The notes under the pieces are model-generated. The model was not told the DNA's origin, made no database searches, and saw only the letters and a list, made by a program, of their open reading frames with translations. DNA of 64,000 nt from Marinifilum caeruleilacunae (lineage in GTDB: Bacteria; Bacteroidota; Bacteroidia; Bacteroidales; Marinifilaceae): NCBI RefSeq assembly GCF_013141825.1, contig NZ_RZNH01000010.1, positions 1 to 64,000 on the forward strand, read 5' to 3'. Made by a program: the position numbers and the translations under genes. Below are positions 8,622 to 16,927 of this stretch, piece by piece; position 1 is the stretch's first letter; every line of letters begins with the position of its first letter.

Positions 8622-9659
8622 TTATCTTGCTACTCTTCCCGAAGCATCTCCGGTCATTAGTTTTTCAACTTCTTCGACACTTACCTGGTTAAAATCACCA
8701 TAAATGGTATGTTTTAGACAGGAAGCAGCCACGGCAAAATTCAATGCCTTCTGATCATCCTCGGGCCATGTAAGCAATCCGTAAATTAAGCCGCCCATGA
8801 ATGAATCGCCGCCACCCACTCTGTCAACAATATGGGTAATCTGGTAGGTAGGAGATTCGAACAGTGTTTCCCCATCCCAAAGCACACCTGCCCAGGAATT
8901 GTGATTGGCGTTAATCGATCCGCGAAGGGTGGTAATCACCTTCTTGCATCGTGGGTATTGCGCCATAATTTGTTTCGAAACCGATTCGTAAGCCTTGCCT
9001 TCCACATGACCACCAGTTACGTCAACTCCTTCGGGTTTAATGCCCAATACCTTTTCTGCATCTTCTTCGTTTCCAAGAACGATATCGGTACCAGCAACCA
9101 GTTCAGGCATTACTTCGCCTGCCGTTTTACCGTACTTCCAAAGGTTTTTGCGGTAGTTCAAATCGCATGAAACGGTAATGCCTTTTTCGTTGGCTTTTCT
9201 AATGGCTTCCAAACAAACATCGGCAGCTCCTTGCGAAATGGCCGGAGTAATCCCTGTCCAGTGAAACCAGGTCACGCCTTCAAACACTTTGTCCCAGTCA
9301 ATCATTCCGGTTTCGATTTCCGATATGGCCGAATGAGCCCTGTCGTACACCACTTTACTCCCCCTGCTTACCGCACCGGTTTCCAGGAAATAAATTCCCA
9401 AACGATCGCCTCCATACACAATCTGGTCGATACCAACACCATATTTTCTAAGTTCCATGGCACAAGTACGTCCAATATCATTCTTAGGAAGTCTTGTTAC
9501 AAATTCGGATTGAATGCCGTAATTTGCCAATGAAACAGCAACATTCGCTTCTCCACCACCATAAGTGGCAGTAAATTCTGCCGCTTGATTAAATCGCTGG
9601 TAGCCAGGAGTTGCCAACCTCAACATTATTTCTCCAAAGCTTACTACTTTTTGACTCAT
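8622..9659 (-). CDS. kdgK: 2-keto-3-deoxygluconate kinase, PfkB family (copy 2)
   Basis: This 345-residue PfkB kinase makes KDPG from KDG. It has the substrate loop TYGGGEANVAVSLANYG (about 30-46) and the C-terminal signature DRVGGGDSFMGGL (about 283-295). It lies in the main alginate run between the SDR reductase and the aldolase, so it is the more likely housekeeping kinase of this pathway. Copy 1 sits in a separate two-gene unit 2.7 kb away. The two copies are alignable along their whole length. Confidence 0.9.
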   Translation of the reverse strand: MSQKVVSFGEIMLRLATPGYQRFNQAAEFTATYGGGEANVAVSLANYGIQSEFVTRLPKNDIGRTCAMELRKYGVGIDQIVYGGDRLGIYFLETGAVSRGSKVVYDRAHSAISEIETGMIDWDKVFEGVTWFHWTGITPAISQGAADVCLEAIRKANEKGITVSCDLNYRKNLWKYGKTAGEVMPELVAGTDIVLGNEEDAEKVLGIKPEGVDVTGGHVEGKAYESVSKQIMAQYPRCKKVITTLRGSINANHNSWAGVLWDGETLFESPTYQITHIVDRVGGGDSFMGGLIYGLLTWPEDDQKALNFAVAASCLKHTIYGDFNQVSVEEVEKLMTGDASGRVAR

Positions 9660-9782
9660 GACTCTTTTTTGTTTTGCTAATTTGAATATCCGGGAAGGGA
9701 TTGGGAATTCAAACCTCCCCGGAATCCGCTAACCAAAGGATTTATGAGAAGGCCTGGCCTTCCTTTTAATCATTTTTACTAC

Positions 9783-10544
9783 TTAAATTCCCAAAGCTTG
9801 TCCGCCACCAATCTGAATGGTTTCGGCAGTAATAAAAGATGCATCTTTACTTGCCAGGAAGGATACAACAGAAGCAACTTCTTCTGGCTGACCCAATCTG
9901 CCCAACAAAATGTTGTTTTTCCAGGATGCAAAAACTTCAGGTTTTGTAGATTTAATCTGAGCATGGAATGGTGTATCGATTGTACCCGGAGATACTGCAT
10001 TTACACGAATTCCATATTCTGCCAAATCTTTTGCCAATGCTCTTGTAATGGCATGAACACCCGCTTTCGAAGTGCCATAAATTCCTGCACCCGGTCCGCC
10101 TGCGTTCCAACCTGCATTCGACGTATAATTAATAATAGAGCCATTTTCCGATTTTTTTAAGAATGGAATGGCTGCTCGCGAAGCAAAGAATACCGAATCA
10201 AGATTCAATGCCATCACAAATCGGTAGAATTCGGTAGTCATCTCCTCGAATCTCGATCTACCACCTAATCCTCCTGCATTGTTCACAAGAACATCAATCT
10301 GGCCATATTTTTCGCCAATTGCAGTGATATTTGAAGTTACAGCTTCGTCGTTTGTTACATCGAATCTGTAATATTCAGCAGTAATTCCCTCTGCACTTAG
10401 CTCTTCAACTCTTTTTGCTCCTGCTTCATCTTCAATACCGTTTAGAATCACAGTATATCCGTCTTTACCTAATCGTTTTGCCACCTCGAAACCAATTCCT
10501 CCTGTTGCACCGGTTACTACAGCTACTTTTTTATCTAAACCCAT
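9783..10544 (-). CDS. SDR oxidoreductase, probable DEH reductase
   Basis: It probably reduces 4-deoxy-L-erythro-5-hexoseulose uronate (DEH), the ring-opened product of exolytic alginate lyases, to KDG with NAD(P)H. The 253-residue classical SDR has the cofactor motif TGATGGIG (12-19), NNAGG (~88), catalytic Ser (NYTSNAG), and YxxxK (YGTSK, about 157-161). The family is broad, so the substrate is assigned from its place between the uronate transporter and the KDG kinase, as in known alginate loci. Confidence 0.85.
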   Translation of the reverse strand: MGLDKKVAVVTGATGGIGFEVAKRLGKDGYTVILNGIEDEAGAKRVEELSAEGITAEYYRFDVTNDEAVTSNITAIGEKYGQIDVLVNNAGGLGGRSRFEEMTTEFYRFVMALNLDSVFFASRAAIPFLKKSENGSIINYTSNAGWNAGGPGAGIYGTSKAGVHAITRALAKDLAEYGIRVNAVSPGTIDTPFHAQIKSTKPEVFASWKNNILLGRLGQPEEVASVVSFLASKDASFITAETIQIGGGQALGI

Positions 10545-10572
10545 TTTCTTTGTTTTATTATTGTTTATTAGA

Positions 10573-11862
10573 CTATTTTTCTACTGATTTAATGTTTCTT
10601 GCGAAATAATAGATCGCACCTACTCCTAGAGGCACAAATACAGCAATCGCAATAAATATTGGGGTGTATGAAAGTTTATCAACCACTACAGGAACCAGGA
10701 AGTTCATGATGATTACCGAAAATACACCAATCATGCCACCTAATCCTGCCAATGATCCTACCGACTTGCCGCCAAAGAAATCACTCGGAAGTGTTTGTAC
10801 ATTGCTAATGGCAAACTGGAACCCAAACAGTACGAAGAAGACAATGGCCACAAATTTCTCTGCTGTATCGCCTATAAGAACGGTTGCAATCAGACCCAAA
10901 AGCATGATAATTCCACCAATCAGAATGGTTGTTTTTCTTCCTTTATCAATAGAGTTGGTTTTGGCAATAATTCTTCCGGAAACAAATCCGCCGGCAATAC
11001 TACCAACCGCTGCACCTACATAAGGCACCCAAAGGAACATCCCTACTTCTTTTACATCAAATCCGTAAACATCGAAGAGGTAAATTGGCATCCATCCTAC
11101 AAATAACCACCAGATTGGCTCTAAGAAGAAACGACCAACAACAACTGCCCATGATTCTTTGTGAGATAAAATTTCTCTTAATGATTTTCCTTTTACATCA
11201 TCTGTGTCTTTCTGATCGGCTTCACTCTGACCTTCCAGAATGTATTTTTTCTCTTTCTCGGTAATCCAAGGGTGTTTTTTCGGTCCTGCTTTGTTAATTA
11301 GCAACCATGGAATGATCCAAACAATACCGAATGAACCAATCACCATAAAGGTTACTTTCCACCCAAAGGCTACAAACAGTGCTGCAATAAGTGGAGGTGC
11401 AATTACCGACCCAATAGATGCACCGGCATTGAATAATCCCTGCGCAATGGCTCGTTCCTTAATTGGAAACCATTCAGCATTACTTTTTACTGCTCCTGGC
11501 CAGTTACCTGCTTCAGAAAATCCCAACAAACTACGGAATATACTAAGTGACAAAAAGCCACGAGCCGTTGAATGCAAGAAAGAAGAAAGCCCCCAAATCC
11601 CAATTGATAATACATATCCGATACGAGTTCCTACTTTATCAAATATCTTACCTGTAAACAGCTGCCCCAAGGCGTAAGCCACCATAAAGATGTTCAGGAT
11701 GTAGCTATAGTCATTTTTGCTTAATCCCAACGACTGAGAAATCGATCCATCCAGATCTTCACTTCCCCACATAATTCCCAAAGCACTTCTATCTATGTAA
11801 TTGATAACTGTTGCAATAAAAATCAATGCAATAATTACCCATCTTAATCCTTTTACTTTCAT
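10573..11862 (-). CDS. MFS transporter, hexuronate/ACS-type
   Basis: This 429-residue inner-membrane protein has about 12 transmembrane helices. It has anion:cation symporter features: VINYIDRSALGI in helix 1, GKIFDKVGTRIGY in the first cytoplasmic loop, and SEAGNWPGAVKSNAEWFP around helix 4, a stretch typical of ExuT-like hexuronate transporters. It probably imports unsaturated mono-uronate or DEH from the periplasm. It sits 24 bases from the KdgF gene and 28 from the DEH reductase, consistent with one transcript. Confidence 0.88.
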   Translation of the reverse strand: MKVKGLRWVIIALIFIATVINYIDRSALGIMWGSEDLDGSISQSLGLSKNDYSYILNIFMVAYALGQLFTGKIFDKVGTRIGYVLSIGIWGLSSFLHSTARGFLSLSIFRSLLGFSEAGNWPGAVKSNAEWFPIKERAIAQGLFNAGASIGSVIAPPLIAALFVAFGWKVTFMVIGSFGIVWIIPWLLINKAGPKKHPWITEKEKKYILEGQSEADQKDTDDVKGKSLREILSHKESWAVVVGRFFLEPIWWLFVGWMPIYLFDVYGFDVKEVGMFLWVPYVGAAVGSIAGGFVSGRIIAKTNSIDKGRKTTILIGGIIMLLGLIATVLIGDTAEKFVAIVFFVLFGFQFAISNVQTLPSDFFGGKSVGSLAGLGGMIGVFSVIIMNFLVPVVVDKLSYTPIFIAIAVFVPLGVGAIYYFARNIKSVEK

Positions 11863-11886
11863 AGTTTTAGTATTTAGATTTCACGA

Positions 11887-12255
11887 TTATTTACCGAAAT
11901 AAGAAACACCACTCCCATCAAGAAAATCTTCTCTTACCGGACTAAAAACATCAATAAGAATGCCTTCTTCCAGGCAAATTGCGCTGTGTAATAGATTTGG
12001 CGAGATGTATACACCGTCTCCGGCTTCTACAATTTTCTTTTCTCCATCGATGGTAAATTCGAACTTACCGCTTGCACAATAGGTAGACTGAGTATGAAAA
12101 TGCTCGTGTGGTGCACCTTCTGCTCCCTTGTCAAATTTCACTTTCACCATCATAATTTGGTTGTCGTACCCAAGAAACTGGCGCTGAACACCACCACCAA
12201 GATCTTCCCATTTCATCTCTTTCGACGTAAAGTATTTTTGTCTTACATTTTCCAT
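11887..12255 (-). CDS. kdgF: KdgF-type cupin, uronate ring-opening protein
   Basis: KdgF speeds the conversion of 4,5-unsaturated mono-uronates to the linear ketone form. The 122-residue single-domain cupin has the metal-binding pattern HEHFHTQSTY (about 50-59) and the second-motif His in NLLHSAICL (about 90). There is no signal peptide, so it acts in the cytoplasm. It lies between the PL6 lyase and the uronate transporter, where KdgF is found in other alginate loci. Confidence 0.87.
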   Translation of the reverse strand: MENVRQKYFTSKEMKWEDLGGGVQRQFLGYDNQIMMVKVKFDKGAEGAPHEHFHTQSTYCASGKFEFTIDGEKKIVEAGDGVYISPNLLHSAICLEEGILIDVFSPVREDFLDGSGVSYFGK

Positions 12256-12328
12256 GATTAGCTATATTTTTTTTAGTACATATTTTAATTTCTGAGAGCC
12301 TGTGCCCTCTTCCCATTTTTATTACTGC

Positions 12329-14623
12329 TTAATACATTAACTTTTGAGTTAGAAACTCTTCTGTTACAATCTTCGAATTTCCTTGAATTACATTCCCACT
12401 TTCAAGATTGTTTTTCTCACCCCATAATTTCGCTACCATTCCTGATTTTATGGAACTGAAATTGTTATCTAAAATGTGAACGTTTATAATTCCATGCGTT
12501 TGTAGCAAAATCTCTTTAGAACCGGTTTTTCCTGCGTTTTTAACCTTATTGTTTTCAAACACAAAGTTTCCACCAATAGTAGATTCATCGTATCCACCTC
12601 TATAGAAATCAACAAACTCGTTTTTAATATTATCGATTTGATTGTTCTTTAAAATCAGGAATTCTACATTGTAATCACCTTTGGCATCTACCTCCGAATT
12701 CACAATAAATCCACTGCTTAAATTGCTCATCGATGAGTTAAGCACTTGAATTTTATCAGCAAATGATCCTTTTATAGATTTATAAATCGATTTGAAATCC
12801 TGGATCTCGCAATTCTCTACAAATACATTTGATGCAATTGACATATTGTGCATATCCGGCATCATACAATTCATATTTTTGTTCCCTTTCAGACTTACAT
12901 TTTTAAGATGTAAATCAACACCTGGTCCTAAAATCAATGCAGTTTCAATATCGCTGGCCACAAATGTTACATTCGATTTATTTTCTGATGGAGAAGCAAT
13001 AACTACACTCTTTACAATCTCTAATGGTTTTTCCAACTCGAAAACTTCAGCATCCAATAAAATCGTATCGCCATTGTTAGTATTAGCAAGAGCTTCGTAT
13101 AATTCTTTTGAAGATTTTACTGTAATTTTATTTGCCTTATGATTCTTATTATTAGGAGAAAACCAGGAAGCGCCGTATTTATTAAAATCAAACACTTGCA
13201 TAACATCGAATTGCTCAGAGCAAATTGCGCCTGCTTGATTCTTACTTCTACCATTTGAAAAAATATCAGTCTTTATTGATGCAAAGTTGAATCCATCAAA
13301 CAAGTCAGCACTTTTATCTTTCATACCAACTAATGGCACCAAAGCTTTATCATTTTCAACTTGAATTTCAGAAGCTATAAATCCCTTAAAGTTTACTTCA
13401 GCATTTACATAGTTGTTTTGGAATAGAATATCTCCTTGCTTGTCGTGAAACTTAAGCACATCGCTACCAGAACCATAAATAATATTGTTGGCAATTGTAG
13501 TTCTAATTGGAAGAGCCGATCTAATTTCAGACTTTGGCAAAACATCTATTTTGTCAACATTAGAACCTACACTAAACTGTAAAGGTGTTTCACAATTCAT
13601 CCAGGTATTGTGAGCCACAACAACATCGGTTACCTGATTGTATCTGTTTTGTGGAGATTTTGGAATTCCGTTCATAACAGCCAAAGGACTACGAAACTCT
13701 TTGCCTTTCAGATTGTAGAAATAGTTATTTGTAATCCAGTGTCCCGTATTTATTACCCTTATGCCACCTATATTATTCGAGTTATCATCGCCGATAAACC
13801 AATTTGAATCTATGCTAGCATAATTACCATGCCTAAGAACCAATGATCCTTCGCACTTGTAAAAAACATTGTTGCTAAAACTGTTGTAATTGGTCTTGCT
13901 CGAAATAATCTCAACCTCGCCATTACATTCATAAAACAAATTGTTTTTTACCTGGATATACGATGGAACCATAGACGTATAGCTATCGCCCAATTGCATG
14001 GTTTCACCTCTTGGTCCTCCACGACGCGGACGAGGTCCGAAATAATTATCGGCAATAACGTGATAACAATTGGCATGTTGATTTCCTTTGAGTTCAGCTC
14101 TAACTGTAGGACCGTTATTCGATTTTCCAGCAATATAGCATGAACGCAATTCGTTACGTTGTCCCCAAAATTCAACCCAATGATCTTTTTTGGTTCTGTC
14201 TAACTGTGTAAAGTTTTCAATTACACAATTGATTACCTTACAATCGTAAGCAGCATTCTTTTTATCTTTTTTAAACTGAATTACACTGTTAATTGGCGTA
14301 TACCCATTTTTAAAATACAAATCGCGAACCTCTAAAAACTGACCTGCAATTTTCAGATACGACTGTCCCTCAATACTAACTTCTCCGGCGGTTTCGGCCT
14401 TTAATACAATCGGATTGTTAGCCAAACCATTTGCCACAAATTCAATTTCAGCATTTTTCCAAACACCATTTGACATTACAATTACATCACCTGGCTGAGC
14501 ATTATCAATAGCCGAAGCGAGTTCGGTCATATCTTTTACCTTTACTTCCGAGCTGGTTTCTGCACAAGAAGTAAGAATAAATCCTACAAACAATAGTAAT
14601 GTGAGAGGTTTAAACAATTTCAT
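12329..14623 (-). CDS. PL6 alginate lyase lipoprotein with two beta-helix modules
   Basis: The 764-residue lipoprotein (lipobox LTSC at ~20) belongs to the chondroitinase-B/PL6 family of parallel beta-helix lyases. The first module (~30-450) holds the catalytic site: NGEVEIISSKTNYN with the Brønsted-base Lys (~245) and LRHGNYA with the Arg (~263). The second module (~490-750) is another beta-helix without these residues. It resembles the C-terminal helix of two-module PL6 enzymes that contributes to exo-type cleavage. It probably shortens oligo-alginate in the periplasm or on the membrane. Confidence 0.9.
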   Translation of the reverse strand: MKLFKPLTLLLFVGFILTSCAETSSEVKVKDMTELASAIDNAQPGDVIVMSNGVWKNAEIEFVANGLANNPIVLKAETAGEVSIEGQSYLKIAGQFLEVRDLYFKNGYTPINSVIQFKKDKKNAAYDCKVINCVIENFTQLDRTKKDHWVEFWGQRNELRSCYIAGKSNNGPTVRAELKGNQHANCYHVIADNYFGPRPRRGGPRGETMQLGDSYTSMVPSYIQVKNNLFYECNGEVEIISSKTNYNSFSNNVFYKCEGSLVLRHGNYASIDSNWFIGDDNSNNIGGIRVINTGHWITNNYFYNLKGKEFRSPLAVMNGIPKSPQNRYNQVTDVVVAHNTWMNCETPLQFSVGSNVDKIDVLPKSEIRSALPIRTTIANNIIYGSGSDVLKFHDKQGDILFQNNYVNAEVNFKGFIASEIQVENDKALVPLVGMKDKSADLFDGFNFASIKTDIFSNGRSKNQAGAICSEQFDVMQVFDFNKYGASWFSPNNKNHKANKITVKSSKELYEALANTNNGDTILLDAEVFELEKPLEIVKSVVIASPSENKSNVTFVASDIETALILGPGVDLHLKNVSLKGNKNMNCMMPDMHNMSIASNVFVENCEIQDFKSIYKSIKGSFADKIQVLNSSMSNLSSGFIVNSEVDAKGDYNVEFLILKNNQIDNIKNEFVDFYRGGYDESTIGGNFVFENNKVKNAGKTGSKEILLQTHGIINVHILDNNFSSIKSGMVAKLWGEKNNLESGNVIQGNSKIVTEEFLTQKLMY

Positions 14624-14661
14624 GGTTTTCGTTTTTATTAATCAGTTTTGACTTGTATTCC

Positions 14662-16914
14662 TTATTGGGCAGGCACATAATGGTATGCACCAGTCCACTC
14701 ATAATCAGTTTTATTTATTCTAAGCTGATGTTTCGACTTTTTGCCAGCATCTCTATTGGCAAGAATCAACATCCATTTGTTGTTCTTTTTATCCTCGAAG
14801 GAAACAGCCGTATAATCATCACTATTCAATAGCAATTCAACTTGTGATATGCTGCTGAATGCGTTATCAGCAAATTCGGTCACCCTGTCGTATTTTCCAT
14901 GCGATTCAATCAGCGTTACAAACACTGCCTCTTTTTGCTGATTTTTTTGCACAATAAAGGCTGGATCTCTTCTAAGATTGAAATTTGGATCTTCAGCACC
15001 AGAACGAACCAGTAATAATTTATCTTCAGAATTTACAGCGCTTGTAATGGAATAGAATCGGTCGTTTACAAACCACGATAGCTTGGCACTTCCCTCATCA
15101 GTTAGTCCTTCGGCTTCCAGGCGCAAGTGCTGGTATCCATATGCATCTCCCATTTTTGTAAGAGGTTCTGCTACCTGATATTCGCAATTGGTAGAAATAA
15201 TTTGCCCAAAGAAATGATAAGGCAGCTCCAATTGTTTTTCCTCATCAGATTTCACCTTAAACACATCCAAAACCAGCGGCTTCTCAAACTTATCATCCGA
15301 TATCAGAGCTAAAGTTCTGTGCATTTCTGTTCCAGGATATGCATTCCTTTCTTTAGCACTCACAATTTGAATCTGCTCATTGCCTGCATCAAACAAATAA
15401 GGTTCAGAATGGTATTTATTGCCAGTATCTGTGCTTCCTTTGAAGTGTGAAATTCGATCTACCACAAGCGTATTATGAGCAACTGTTTGTTTCGCCCAAC
15501 TTTTGTTCTCTTTTAGGTAACCACCGCCAAATTTTTGTTCGATATTTACAAATCGTGCAGCTCCGTAATCCTGCAAAACCTCACCTTTATTGTCGTATAA
15601 GGAGAAGGACAGCTTGTCGAAATGACCATGCCCCATTCCTTGCGAGCTGTTCTTCATCACCAAACAAAGTTCTGCATCGGCTTTGCCTGCACGAAGAATC
15701 CCCAATGCGCCTTCTTCTCCCGAAGCTCCATCGCCATAATTGGCTGATTTTTTCTGATAGGCTCTTTGCTTCCCCTCTTTAATAGCTTTGGCTACCGATA
15801 AACCTGTATCGTCCAGCATCACTTCTCCTTGCTTTTCGGCCACCGACAACAATCCTGGATCTTCACCTCCAAAATGGTATACTATATTCACCGACGACAC
15901 CAACTCTCTCGACAAATAAGACATGCCTTTTTGAGCATCGTTAATTGGAAAAAACAATCCATTTACATCGGTAAGGTTGAGTAAGGTTTGAACCGCTTTT
16001 ACCAAAAGAGAATCGCGATATTCGAAGATTTTTACATCGGGACGGCAATTCTCAATTGCTTCAGCAAACATTACGAAAGGATACATTGCGTAACGCTGGT
16101 AATATGGTCCTTCGGTATAATATCCGTCAGGCGAAAACAGGTGATCCAACTGGGCAAAAAATCCAGCTTTTCCATCTCCTTGCATCTTAATTAGTCCGCC
16201 ATCGTTGTCTTTTTGGTCTTCTTTAATGTTATCCGATTTCAATCCGTAAAATGCACGATCGATTAGCTCTTGATCATTCATCACAAAACCAATCATTCCA
16301 ACCGCTGCATTTCCCCAGGTACTGTGGTTGTGTACCCTGTTGTAGAATTGAGGAGAATCAACCGAAAGGTGATCTGCAAAGGGACGGAAAAGGTCTTTTT
16401 CCAGGGTTTTCCTCTCTTTGGCCGACAAGAAATCGTAAACACAATCGTAAGCCTGGCTTGTATACACCAACCAGTTTGCATCGTTCAGGTTTTGCCAAAA
16501 TATTTTACCAGGAGCATAAGAGCGTTTCACAGGATGCACATCAAGTGTTGGGTACATCTTTGCATATTCCAATAACATATCGCGCACAAAAAGCGCGTAT
16601 TTCTCTTCCTGCGTAATCTGGAACAACACGCCAGCCTTTTGCATCAGCATGTAGTTTTTCTTATGGCGATTGTGGGTATAACCGCCAGCCATATCTTTGG
16701 GTACAGGAACATCAATCCCTTTTGCCATTTCCTGATCAACAAAAGCTCTTGCCTTATCCAGCGATGACTGCATAAGTGGCAATTGATCAATTTGCGCCCT
16801 AATTTCTTTGACTCCTTTTTGCGTCAAAATTAATTTAGGATGAGATTGTGAATGTGCCCAATTGCCAATGGCAATGAACATGAATAAGAGAATGTATGTT
16901 TTTACGTTTTGCAT
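14662..16914 (-). CDS. PL17 oligoalginate lyase
   Basis: This is an exolytic lyase releasing unsaturated mono-uronate from alginate oligomers in the periplasm. The 750-residue protein starts with a signal peptide (cut after AHS). It has an alginate-lyase alpha/alpha toroid then a heparinase II/III beta-sandwich. Visible active-site elements are NHSTWG (~195), GPYYQRYAMYP with the catalytic Tyr (~268) and MGHGHFDKLSF with the His (~428), matching the PL17 pattern. It lies 38 bases from PL6 and 13 from the next lyase. Confidence 0.92.
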   Translation of the reverse strand: MQNVKTYILLFMFIAIGNWAHSQSHPKLILTQKGVKEIRAQIDQLPLMQSSLDKARAFVDQEMAKGIDVPVPKDMAGGYTHNRHKKNYMLMQKAGVLFQITQEEKYALFVRDMLLEYAKMYPTLDVHPVKRSYAPGKIFWQNLNDANWLVYTSQAYDCVYDFLSAKERKTLEKDLFRPFADHLSVDSPQFYNRVHNHSTWGNAAVGMIGFVMNDQELIDRAFYGLKSDNIKEDQKDNDGGLIKMQGDGKAGFFAQLDHLFSPDGYYTEGPYYQRYAMYPFVMFAEAIENCRPDVKIFEYRDSLLVKAVQTLLNLTDVNGLFFPINDAQKGMSYLSRELVSSVNIVYHFGGEDPGLLSVAEKQGEVMLDDTGLSVAKAIKEGKQRAYQKKSANYGDGASGEEGALGILRAGKADAELCLVMKNSSQGMGHGHFDKLSFSLYDNKGEVLQDYGAARFVNIEQKFGGGYLKENKSWAKQTVAHNTLVVDRISHFKGSTDTGNKYHSEPYLFDAGNEQIQIVSAKERNAYPGTEMHRTLALISDDKFEKPLVLDVFKVKSDEEKQLELPYHFFGQIISTNCEYQVAEPLTKMGDAYGYQHLRLEAEGLTDEGSAKLSWFVNDRFYSITSAVNSEDKLLLVRSGAEDPNFNLRRDPAFIVQKNQQKEAVFVTLIESHGKYDRVTEFADNAFSSISQVELLLNSDDYTAVSFEDKKNNKWMLILANRDAGKKSKHQLRINKTDYEWTGAYHYVPAQ

Positions 16915-16927
16915 TGTATGTTAATCC

